Source of the DNA: Candidatus Bathyarchaeota archaeon
Lineage (GTDB): Archaea; Thermoproteota; Bathyarchaeia; EX4484-135; B24-G1
Length of the DNA stretch: 9,244 nucleotides
Assembly (NCBI GenBank): GCA_003662535.1
Contig: QMYG01000020.1
Coordinates: 1-9,244, forward strand
Direction of reading: 5' to 3'
In this document: positions 1 to 5,655 of the stretch, piece by piece
How the letters are laid out: every line of letters begins with the position of its first letter
Position numbering within the stretch: the first letter of the stretch is position 1
Notes under the pieces: model-generated
Told to the model about the DNA's origin: nothing
The model's input: the letters and a program-made list of their open reading frames with translations, nothing else
Databases searched by the model: none
Made by a program: the position numbers and the translations under genes

Positions 1-290
1 CCCCAAGGTTTGTACCCCGTTGCCTTAGAGAAGAGGCTGGCCAAATTTTCCAGCCTGTCTTCCCCTCTAGCGAGGCGCTCATACCGTTCTGTCAGCGTTC
101 CAGCCTCCCTGAGGAGTTCGGCTATTCTGCTTTTGGACGGGCTGTCGCCCAGCCGCTTCAGGATTTCCTCGTCTGGGAGGCTGAGGCACTTCCTACAGGG
201 TAGACGTAGGTCTAGCCTACGGCTGTCTATCTCGCCTCCGCAGTTCGGGCAAAGGTTCCTGAAAACCGCTAGAGGTATCTCAGCCCCCAC
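1..290 (-). CDS. rgy: Reverse gyrase, N-terminal fragment (gene continues beyond the window's left edge)
   Basis: Reverse gyrase is an ATP-dependent fusion of a helicase-like module and a type IA topoisomerase that introduces positive supercoils into DNA in hyperthermophiles. I translated the minus strand from a GTG at 288-290: the frame is open to position 1 and gives about 96 residues. It begins MGAEIPLAVFRNLCPNCGG and contains the family's N-terminal zinc finger, C-x2-C-x16-C-x2-C (CPNC...CRKC, residues about 14-37). The end, LFSKATGYKPW, matches the conserved FxKATGxxPW segment just before the helicase domain. The helicase and topoisomerase domains lie outside the window. A longer in-frame start (GTG at 351-353) would add about 21 residues that do not resemble the family, so I prefer 290. 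The gene is divergent from the 393-902 gene. A TATA-like ATTTTTA lies on the minus strand at about 333-339. Family assignment is very likely, although only the N-terminus is seen. Confidence 0.88.
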   Translation of the reverse strand, partial: MGAEIPLAVFRNLCPNCGGEIDSRRLDLRLPCRKCLSLPDEEILKRLGDSPSKSRIAELLREAGTLTERYERLARGEDRLENLASLFSKATGYKPW

Positions 291-317
291 CCCACTACAC
301 CACAGGCAAGAAAAATA

Positions 318-331
318 GGAGGAAATCCTCC
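318..331. promoter_or_regulatory. 14-nt palindrome in the divergent promoter region (possible operator)
   Basis: GGAGGAAATCCTCC has 6-bp arms, GGAGGA and TCCTCC, around AA. It lies between the TATA-like element of reverse gyrase (minus strand, about 333-339) and its start codon, inside the 102-bp gap between two divergent genes. A protein bound here could affect reverse gyrase transcription, but this is inference from position only. Confidence 0.35.
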
Positions 332-353
332 CTAAAAATCCAAAGCGGAACAC

Positions 354-360
354 TCATATA
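354..360 (+). promoter_or_regulatory. TATA-like element for the 393-902 gene
   Basis: TCATATA lies about 36 nt upstream of the GTG at 393. With the usual archaeal TATA-to-start-site distance of about 25 nt, transcription would begin roughly 10 nt before the GTG, giving a nearly leaderless mRNA. This fits the lack of a Shine-Dalgarno sequence. It is a position-based prediction. Confidence 0.4.
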
Positions 361-392
361 CCCCGCCGTATACACTTCTGTATCTCTGGGGC

Positions 393-902
393 GTGCAGGC
401 TCTGGGCGAAGACGGGAAGACCGAGCAAAACTTCCGGGAGGAGGTTAGGCGGTGGCTCGCCGAGGTCTTTAAAGACCCGATAGTGAGAGTTCTGCTCGAG
501 AACAGCCATTTCACTAGGGTTCAGTTGGAGACCCTTCTCATCGATTTGCTGGCTGAGGGTGTTGTTGGGAGGCCCCTAAGCTTCGAGGAGAAGGCTCAGC
601 TACGCATTTCTAGGGGCAGGGTTTCCAGAGGAGCCTTTAATAGGACTTTGAGGCAGGCGAGGAGGAACACACTACGTTCCCTCTACACAGTCCTACTTTT
701 GGGCTATCTGGGCGTGTTGGAGTCGCCACGACTCGAACCCTACATGGAGATTGGAAGCCGCCTACGCAACTACGTAGAGGCTTATCGGAGGGCTAGAGGC
801 CAGGAGCGTAGACGCATACTAGGGACTTTGGAGAGGGAGCTGCAGGAAAGCCTGAGAAAGCTGGCTGAGCCGAGGGCGATATCAAGCAGGCCCGAGGCCT
901 AA
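393..902 (+). CDS. Conserved-looking basic protein of unknown function, possibly DNA-binding
   Basis: I do not recognise this 169-residue protein by name. It starts at a GTG with no Shine-Dalgarno sequence but a suitably placed TATA-like element. It is rich in arginine and predicted to be mostly helical. The centre (residues about 73-108: SRGRVSRGAFNRTLRQAR, then a hydrophobic YTVLLLGYLG stretch) looks like a helix-turn-helix followed by a packing helix. The C-terminal third (about 120-160) is highly charged and could be coiled. There is no signal peptide or clear membrane helix. It is divergent from reverse gyrase, so the two may share regulation. Its TAA stop interleaves with the TAG stop of the convergent hypF gene (4-nt overlap). 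The long open frame, charged composition and promoter support a real gene. The DNA-binding idea is inference. Confidence 0.7.
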   Translation: MQALGEDGKTEQNFREEVRRWLAEVFKDPIVRVLLENSHFTRVQLETLLIDLLAEGVVGRPLSFEEKAQLRISRGRVSRGAFNRTLRQARRNTLRSLYTVLLLGYLGVLESPRLEPYMEIGSRLRNYVEAYRRARGQERRRILGTLERELQESLRKLAEPRAISSRPEA

Positions 903-3226
903 CCAAAAGTCTTAGCGGCGGCGACAGCCGCCTGACCGACGCAGAGGCCGCCGTCCCCCGGCGGCAACAGCCTGTGGTGGAGGAAGCGTAGCCCCGCATC
1001 CTCGACGATTTGTCTTGTTCTGCGTAGTATGTAGGCGTTCATGAAAACCCCTCCAGAAACGCCGACGGTTTTTATGCCCCGTTCCTCGGCTACGCCTATC
1101 GCTATTTCGGCCATGCCCCGTGCTAGAGCCTCCTGAGCCGCAGCACAAACGTCTACCCGTCTACGCCCCTCCTCGAGTGCGCAGGCCAGCTCGTAGAGCG
1201 GGTCTCCAGTCTTAAGGACGTAGACGCCTTTCTCGTCTGCAATCTGCGGAGCTAGGGGCAGGGCGTCAGGCCTCCCCCTGTTGGCGGCGGCCTCCAACCT
1301 GATGGCTGGCTCACCCTCATACGTCCTCCTGTGGCATACGTCGGCAAGGGCGGAGACGGCGTCCAAAAAGCGCCCAGCACTCGTTGTATGCAGGCTGGGA
1401 TTCCTCAGCTGGGCGAGAAGGACACGAAGCTCGGCATCCCCATGCGGAAGATGCTTAACACTCCTAGAAAGGACGGACTGAACACGCCTTCTGTCGTCTT
1501 CGCTGCGGGTGAGCAGAACAGCCAATAGCATGCGGTCTGGGTAGAGCGCACAGAGGTCTCCGCCCGGCATGGGCTGCCTCTCGAGATGGCCTACACGCCT
1601 GAAGCCTTCATACCCACCTACTAGGACCTCGCCCCCCCATGCGTCTCCGTCAGCCCCGTAGCCTACGCCGTCCATGACTATGCCGACGATTTGCTCATCG
1701 GCTGGGAGGCCCCACTCAGCCATTAGGGATGCTAGGTGTGCGTGGTGGTGCTGAACAGCCACTAGTCTGCAGCCCGAGTTTTCGCTTAGCTCCTTGGCTA
1801 GGCGTGTGGTTAGGTAGGCGGGGTTTAGGTCGTGTGCTATGGCTGTAGGCTCGGCTTCTATGCCTAGAAGGCCCTTAAGCCTGTGGACGGCTTCTCTCAG
1901 GTAGTCGAGGGTCTCCATGTTGTCCGTGTCCCCTATATACTGCGTGGGGAAGCACCTAGAGCGGTAGAGGATTGCCCCAACATTTCTAAGCTCGGCGCCC
2001 AAGCTGAGAACCAGCTGATTCTCCTCCATTTTCATCGGAATTTCTATGGGGCTTGGCACAAAACCCCTAGAACGCCTATAGAGAATCGGCATACCGTCTA
2101 CTAACCTAACGACGGAGTCATCGCACCTATTGATGATCCTGCGGTTATGCAGGAGGAAGAAGTCGGCAATACCGCCTAAGAGCCGTAGTGCTTCTTCATT
2201 ACTTATAGCCATGGGGAGGCCTGAGGGGTTTCCACTCGTCATGATTAGGGCTGGCTCACCGCAGTATCTAAGCAGGAGGATGTGAATCCCCGTGTAGGGC
2301 AGCATAACGCCGACCGTGTCTAGGCCTGGGGAAACCCACTCAGACAGGTAGTAGTCGCCGGATTTACGGAGCACGACTATCGGTTTACGCCAAGAAACAA
2401 GCAGTTTTTCCTCCTCCGAGGAGACATCGGCAAAACTACGCACAGCCTCTAAGTCTGGGGACATGAGGGCAAAGGGCTGGTAGGGGCGGCGCTTACGCTT
2501 CCTAAGCTCCAAGACAGGCTCGTCATCGACCGCTAGAGCCGCCAGATGCACACCGCCGATGCCCTTCACAGCGACGATGTAGCCCTCCTTCAGGAGCTTA
2601 GCGGCCTCCCGAACGGGTTCGTCTACCTCTAAGGCCTCCCCACGCCTATCCACCAGCATCATCCTAGGCCCGCAGCGGCTGCAGCATATCCCTTGGGCGT
2701 GGAAACGCCTGTCCATAGGGTCTTCGTATTCACGTAGACAGTCCTCGCAGAGCGGGAAATCCGCCATGTTCGTCCTCTGCCTGTCGTAGGGCAGGGCCCA
2801 CACGCTCGTGAACCTAGGGCCGCACTGAGCGCAGCACGTAAAGGGATAGAGATACCAGCGGCTCCCAGGCCTAAACATGTCCTTTACGCATTCCTCGCAT
2901 ATCGAGATATCCGGCGGAATTATGGAGCCGAAGGACATGCGCCTAAACTGACTAGGCCTAATCTCGAAGCCTCTATAACCTCGGGGGGCGCCCCAACTCA
3001 CCTCAACACTTTCGATTTGCGAGACTTTGGGCGCCTCTTTCGGCAATGCCTTAAGAAAATCCTTTATCGCTTTCTCCTCACCTTCCACGAAAATCTCTAC
3101 GGTTGCGTCTTCGAGGTTGGCCACATACCCCTTAAGGTTGTGCCTAACTGCGAGGCGATAGATGAAGGGCCTAAAGCCCACAGCCTGAACGACGCCCTGA
3201 ATCCTGACCGTCGCACCCCTAAGCAT
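899..3226 (-). CDS. hypF: [NiFe]-hydrogenase maturation carbamoyltransferase HypF
   Basis: HypF uses carbamoyl phosphate and ATP to make carbamoyl-adenylate and loads the carbamoyl group onto HypE, the source of the cyanide ligands of the NiFe centre. The 775-residue product has the full family length and domain order. An acylphosphatase domain (about 1-92) carries GVVQAVGFRPF and a later N in GYVANLED. Next come two HypF zinc-finger pairs (C110/C113 with C132/C135, and C160/C163 with C182/C185). A YrdC-like domain (about 200-395) has KGIGGVHLA, ALIMTSGNPSG, RCDDSVVRL and RRSRGFVPSP. A Kae1/TobZ-like domain (about 405-775) has VQHHHAHLAS, DGVGYGADGDAWGGE, TYEGEPAIRLE and SGGVFMN. All hallmark motifs are intact. 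The start is the ATG at 3224-3226, with no strong Shine-Dalgarno. No other hyp or hydrogenase gene is visible here. A winged-helix gene lies 64 bp upstream on the same strand. Confidence 0.96.
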   Translation of the reverse strand: MLRGATVRIQGVVQAVGFRPFIYRLAVRHNLKGYVANLEDATVEIFVEGEEKAIKDFLKALPKEAPKVSQIESVEVSWGAPRGYRGFEIRPSQFRRMSFGSIIPPDISICEECVKDMFRPGSRWYLYPFTCCAQCGPRFTSVWALPYDRQRTNMADFPLCEDCLREYEDPMDRRFHAQGICCSRCGPRMMLVDRRGEALEVDEPVREAAKLLKEGYIVAVKGIGGVHLAALAVDDEPVLELRKRKRRPYQPFALMSPDLEAVRSFADVSSEEEKLLVSWRKPIVVLRKSGDYYLSEWVSPGLDTVGVMLPYTGIHILLLRYCGEPALIMTSGNPSGLPMAISNEEALRLLGGIADFFLLHNRRIINRCDDSVVRLVDGMPILYRRSRGFVPSPIEIPMKMEENQLVLSLGAELRNVGAILYRSRCFPTQYIGDTDNMETLDYLREAVHRLKGLLGIEAEPTAIAHDLNPAYLTTRLAKELSENSGCRLVAVQHHHAHLASLMAEWGLPADEQIVGIVMDGVGYGADGDAWGGEVLVGGYEGFRRVGHLERQPMPGGDLCALYPDRMLLAVLLTRSEDDRRRVQSVLSRSVKHLPHGDAELRVLLAQLRNPSLHTTSAGRFLDAVSALADVCHRRTYEGEPAIRLEAAANRGRPDALPLAPQIADEKGVYVLKTGDPLYELACALEEGRRRVDVCAAAQEALARGMAEIAIGVAEERGIKTVGVSGGVFMNAYILRRTRQIVEDAGLRFLHHRLLPPGDGGLCVGQAAVAAAKTFG

Positions 3227-3290
3227 TACTTTTCTTGTCCCCTGACAGACGCCTCAACGCAACCTTGGAGAGGCCACGCCATTAACTTTG

Positions 3291-3710
3291 CTACGGAGAA
3301 AGCCCAGCTCGACCTGCCTGACGAATGAGCTCCGTGCTGAGGCGGTATTGCCTAGAATTTGGAGGCCCACGGCGAACGAGAAAGCCCCTCTTAAAAAGCC
3401 TAGCAAGATAGGTAGACACGGTGCTCAGCTTAATCGGCTCACCATACTCCTGCTCATAAGCAAACTTCACATCAACGGACCTAAACCAAACAACAGGAAA
3501 ATTCTTCTCAATCAACAGCTTAACCTTCTCAAAACGGCTAATTTCTGAAGGGTCTCTCCAATCTAGGTCAGAATCGGAGACCCCGCCCATAAGCTCGACC
3601 AAGTCGAAGAGTTGGACAACCTTATCACGGGTAACCTTACCCTCGAAGGTTATCGTGTACTTGTTGCCCTCCCAGTCATACACCTCTATGCGCAGCTTAC
3701 GGGCAGGCAT
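3291..3710 (-). CDS. Small winged-helix-like protein, possible transcriptional regulator
   Basis: This gives a 139-residue product from the ATG at 3708-3710. A TTG at 3735-3737 would add nine residues (MCRRGKVWE), but the sequence fits better from MPARKLRIEVYD. The N-terminal part (about 1-40) looks like a small beta-rich domain (LRIEVYDWEGNKYTITFEG) followed by a helix containing VVQLFDLVELMGG. The C-terminal part (about 60-130) resembles a winged helix: helices in SRFEKVKLLIEKNF and SVDVKFAYEQEYG, a recognition-like helix LSTVSTYLARLFKRG, then a basic wing FLVRRGPPNSRQYRL. A TATA-like stretch occurs on the minus strand near 3755-3763. The gene sits between the predicted origin and hypF on the hypF strand, so it could regulate hypF or simply neighbour it. 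The DNA-binding function is inferred from fold-like features, not from a recognised family name. Confidence 0.75.
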   Translation of the reverse strand: MPARKLRIEVYDWEGNKYTITFEGKVTRDKVVQLFDLVELMGGVSDSDLDWRDPSEISRFEKVKLLIEKNFPVVWFRSVDVKFAYEQEYGEPIKLSTVSTYLARLFKRGFLVRRGPPNSRQYRLSTELIRQAGRAGLSP

Positions 3711-3903
3711 CTCCCAGACCTTACCACGTCTACACAACTCTACAGCTCTACAAGCCTAAAGAATTTCGGTCGTCTGTGAAGTTGAGAACTGCACGATTTG
3801 AAGAGAAAATGTGAGGAACGCCTAAAGTTCCACGTGTTCTGGTTTCACAGACTTAACCATGCTGTGAACAGCCCCTAGAACCATGCTTTGGAAAGGGTTC
3901 AGA

Positions 3904-3929
3904 TTTCCAGTGGAAACGGAGGGGTGGGG
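3904..3929 (+). repeat. Origin recognition box ORB1, G-string pointing right
   Basis: The core is TTTCCAGTGGAAAC, followed by GGAGGGGTGGGG. This is the classical archaeal ORB form, in which Orc1/Cdc6 binds the dyad through its winged helix and the G-string through its AAA+ domain. It is nearly identical to the inverted copy at 4158-4186. Confidence 0.9.
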
Positions 3930-4157
3930 CTGTTTTCTGCTTTGTTGAAAACCAAGCCGACAGCCACTTCACAGATATTCACAGCCGTTGTAGACTGCAC
4001 ATGGTAGACGGAGACCCAGGCCCTACAGCCGCTCAGCCCGGGAAGACGAAACACCATGTGGTAGACGCTTAACGAGGCTGCGCTAGGACTGGAGATTCGG
4101 GTGAAAGTTAATGGGCGCAACCCCAACAACCAACGGAACTACATCACCAAAGCACAT

Positions 4158-4186
4158 CCCCACACCCCTTCGTTTCCACTGGAAAA
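4158..4186 (-). repeat. Origin recognition box ORB2, inverted relative to ORB1
   Basis: Read on the minus strand, it is TTTTCCAGTGGAAAC followed by GAAGGGGTGTGGGG. It shares the full dyad core and the AGGGGTG block with ORB1, in the opposite direction, so the two boxes form an inverted pair about 228 bp apart. Confidence 0.9.
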
Positions 4187-4212
4187 CCCACTAAGCACAA
4201 GCCCGCCATCCG

Positions 4213-4275
4213 CAAGAAAACGTAAAAAACTCTGTATTGGCCAGTCTAGGAAGTTAGAGGAGGGCCATTAAATCT
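4213..4275. other. AT-richer patch, candidate DNA unwinding element
   Basis: A hand count gives about 25 G/C in 63 positions, lower than most of the window. It includes the A-rich run AAGAAAACGTAAAAAAC at about 4214-4230. It lies between ORB2 and ORB3, whose G-strings point away from it. The role is inferred from composition and position only. Confidence 0.35.
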
Positions 4276-4299
4276 ACAGCACCATCGCTTATTCTCGGA

Positions 4300-4349
4300 G
4301 GCTTCCTCGGCGGAAGCCGAGGACACATAAAGGAGGACAGGAGTCCTCC
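4300..4349. repeat. Cluster of strong inverted repeats (mutually exclusive hairpins) beside ORB3
   Basis: Three perfect hairpins can be drawn. GGCTTCC (4300-4306) pairs with GGAAGCC (4312-4318). TCCTCGGC (4304-4311) pairs with GCCGAGGA (4316-4323) around a GGAA loop. GGAGGAC (4332-4338) pairs with GTCCTCC (4343-4349) around AGGA. The first two share bases, so only one can form at a time. The 11-mer CGGAGGCTTCC occurs at 4296-4306 and again at 4350-4360, where it runs into ORB3. The segment lies upstream of the expected cdc6 transcript, so any role is likelier at the DNA level or in an uncharacterised transcript. Confidence 0.5.
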
Positions 4350-4355
4350 CGGAGG

Positions 4356-4384
4356 CTTCCACTGGAAATATAGGGGTGCCGGGG
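4356..4384 (+). repeat. Origin recognition box ORB3, overlapping the cdc6 promoter
   Basis: The core is CTTCCACTGGAAAT, followed by ATAGGGGTG and CCGGGG. The centre base and flanks differ slightly from ORB1/2, but the dyad, spacing and AGGGGTG block are kept. It contains the TATA-like GAAATATA at 4365-4372 and points toward cdc6. Confidence 0.82.
4365..4372 (+). promoter_or_regulatory. TATA-like element of cdc6, inside ORB3
   Basis: GAAATATA lies about 60 nt upstream of the ATG at 4432. Transcription would start near 4393-4397, leaving a leader of roughly 35-40 nt that carries the GGTGA ribosome site. Because the element sits within an ORB, Cdc6 binding should compete with TBP, suggesting autorepression (inference). 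Confidence 0.5.
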
Positions 4385-4418
4385 TCTCACGACCCTAAGC
4401 AACCCAACAATTAGAAGG

Positions 4419-4423
4419 GGTGA
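4419..4423 (+). promoter_or_regulatory. Shine-Dalgarno GGTGA that decides the cdc6 start
   Basis: GGTGA is complementary to the archaeal 16S rRNA 3' end (GGAUCACCUCC). It stands 8 nt before the ATG at 4432. This favours that ATG over the in-frame GTG at 4420, which lies inside the site itself. Confidence 0.6.
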
Positions 4424-4431
4424 GAACAATC

Positions 4432-5655
4432 ATGACATCACTAGACGAGGTCTTCGACCGCTTCCTCTCCGGAGGCGGCATATTCAAGAATAGGGAGGTC
4501 CTCTGCCACGACTACGTTCCAGAAAAGCTTCCACACAGGGAGGAGGAAATCGAATATCTAGGCTCGACGATGGCTCCGGTGCTGAAGGGCTACAGGTGCT
4601 CCAACCTCTTCATCTACGGCAAGACCGGCACAGGCAAGACGGCGGTTGTTCGCTACGTGCTTAAACATCTGATGAAGAAGGCTGAAGAGCTTAACGCACC
4701 AGTCTCCACCTGCTACGTGAACTGCAGACTAGCTGGAACCGAATATCGTGTCCTCTCAAGCCTCTGCAGCTCCGTAGGCGTCAAGGTGCCCTTCACGGGC
4801 CTAGCCCAAAGCGAGGTCTTCCAGAGGTTTCTCAAGGGCCTCGAGAAGAAGGGGGGCGTCCTTCTCGCCGTCCTCGACGAAATAGACGTGCTCGTAAAGG
4901 CCTACGGAGACACCCTACTCTACGACCTGACGAGGATAAATGGCGAGCTGAGCAACAGCAAGGTCTCGCTCATCGGCATATCAAACGACCTACGCTTCAA
5001 AGACATGCTAGACCCAAGAGTCCTCAGCTCCCTAAGCGAAGAAGAGATGGTTTTCAGGCCGTACAATGCGGCTGAGCTTAGGGACATACTCGAAGAGAGG
5101 GCTAAGCTGGCCTTCCACGACGGAGTCTTAGCAGACGGCGTAATAGGACTCTGTGCCGCCCTAGCCGCAGCCGAGCACGGAGACGCCAGACGCTCACTCG
5201 ACCTGCTCAGGGTTGCAGCCGAGCTGGCTGAGCGTGAGGGAGCATCTAAGGTTGAGGAGCGCCACGTCAGGGAGGCCGAAAAGCGCATCGAGCGAGACCG
5301 AATAGAGGAGGTCATACGGAACCTGCCTCTACATTCCAAGCTCGTCCTCTGCAGCGTCTACCTACTAAACAGGAAAGTGAGCACCGTCGCCACAGGTGAC
5401 ATATACAACGTCTACTGCGAACTCTGCAACCAAATAGGCCTAGAACCCCTAACGCAGAGGAGGGTCAGCGGCCTCATCAGCGAACAGGACATGCTAGGCC
5501 TCCTAAACAGCAGGGTCGTCAGCATGGGCAGGCACGGGAGAACAAAAAAGACACGGCTAGCCATACCGAGGTCCACGGTGAAGGCGATATTCATGGAGGA
5601 CGAGCAGCTCAAGGAGCTAGTAGCCTACACGCCAGCCTGCCTGCTTAAGGCTTAG
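4432..5655 (+). CDS. cdc6: Orc1/Cdc6 replication initiator
   Basis: This AAA+ initiator binds origin recognition boxes and recruits the MCM helicase to the origin. The product is 407 residues from the ATG with a good GGTGA site, a usual length for the family. Motifs are Walker A GKTGTGKT (63-70), Walker B AVLDEID (146-152), sensor 1 GISND (182-186), the DPRVLSSL arginine-finger-type box (194-201) and sensor 2 GDARRSLDLLR (250-260). A C-terminal winged-helix domain (about 295-385) ends in a basic hairpin, GRHGRTKKTRL (367-377). The predicted origin lies directly upstream, with one ORB overlapping its promoter. All ATPase residues are present, so it should be an active initiator. The stop codon interleaves with that of the convergent deacetylase-family gene (4-nt overlap). 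Most archaea have more than one paralogue; the adjacent ORBs suggest this is the Orc1-1/Cdc6-1 type. Confidence 0.96.
   Translation: MTSLDEVFDRFLSGGGIFKNREVLCHDYVPEKLPHREEEIEYLGSTMAPVLKGYRCSNLFIYGKTGTGKTAVVRYVLKHLMKKAEELNAPVSTCYVNCRLAGTEYRVLSSLCSSVGVKVPFTGLAQSEVFQRFLKGLEKKGGVLLAVLDEIDVLVKAYGDTLLYDLTRINGELSNSKVSLIGISNDLRFKDMLDPRVLSSLSEEEMVFRPYNAAELRDILEERAKLAFHDGVLADGVIGLCAALAAAEHGDARRSLDLLRVAAELAEREGASKVEERHVREAEKRIERDRIEEVIRNLPLHSKLVLCSVYLLNRKVSTVATGDIYNVYCELCNQIGLEPLTQRRVSGLISEQDMLGLLNSRVVSMGRHGRTKKTRLAIPRSTVKAIFMEDEQLKELVAYTPACLLKA

Larger units (their letters stand above)
3738..4431. other. oriC: Predicted chromosomal origin of replication (non-coding, about 690 bp)
   Basis: There is no credible gene in this stretch; the open frame on the minus strand at 3899-4129 is an antisense shadow with no family features. 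It contains three copies of the archaeal origin recognition box: a near-palindromic TTCCASTGGAA core followed on one side by a G-rich string with AGGGGTG. They lie at 3904-3929 (+), 4158-4186 (-) and 4356-4384 (+), and the initiator gene cdc6 begins just downstream. The first two boxes face each other across about 228 bp. An AT-richer patch (4213-4275, about 40% GC by hand count, with AAGAAAACGTAAAAAAC) is a candidate unwinding element. TTCACAG/CTGTGAA occurs five times at 3774-3984. ORBs beside orc1/cdc6 are the established architecture of archaeal origins; activity here is inference. Confidence 0.85.

Noticed and set aside
10..318. Plus-strand 102-codon open frame
   Set aside because: It is the antisense of the reverse gyrase N-terminus, whose zinc finger and KATGxxPW segment are unmistakable on the minus strand.
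711..760. Possible tRNA T-arm (GGGTTCGAGTC on the minus strand)
   Set aside because: The flanking bases do not form a 5-bp T-stem, no anticodon or acceptor stem is present, and the stretch is inside a good coding frame.
3820..3842. GTTCCACGTGTTCTGG as a further origin recognition box
   Set aside because: It lacks the TTCCASTGGAA dyad spacing and has no G-string, so it does not meet the pattern shared by the three accepted boxes.
3899..4129. Minus-strand 76-codon open frame in the origin region
   Set aside because: It reads through ORB1, has no family features, no ribosome site and odd composition; its internal SVYH repeat simply reflects the two GTAGACG copies. It is treated as non-coding.
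3738..4431. CRISPR array, given repeated short motifs
   Set aside because: The repeats are short, irregularly spaced, in both orientations, and match origin boxes; there are no uniform spacers or cas genes.
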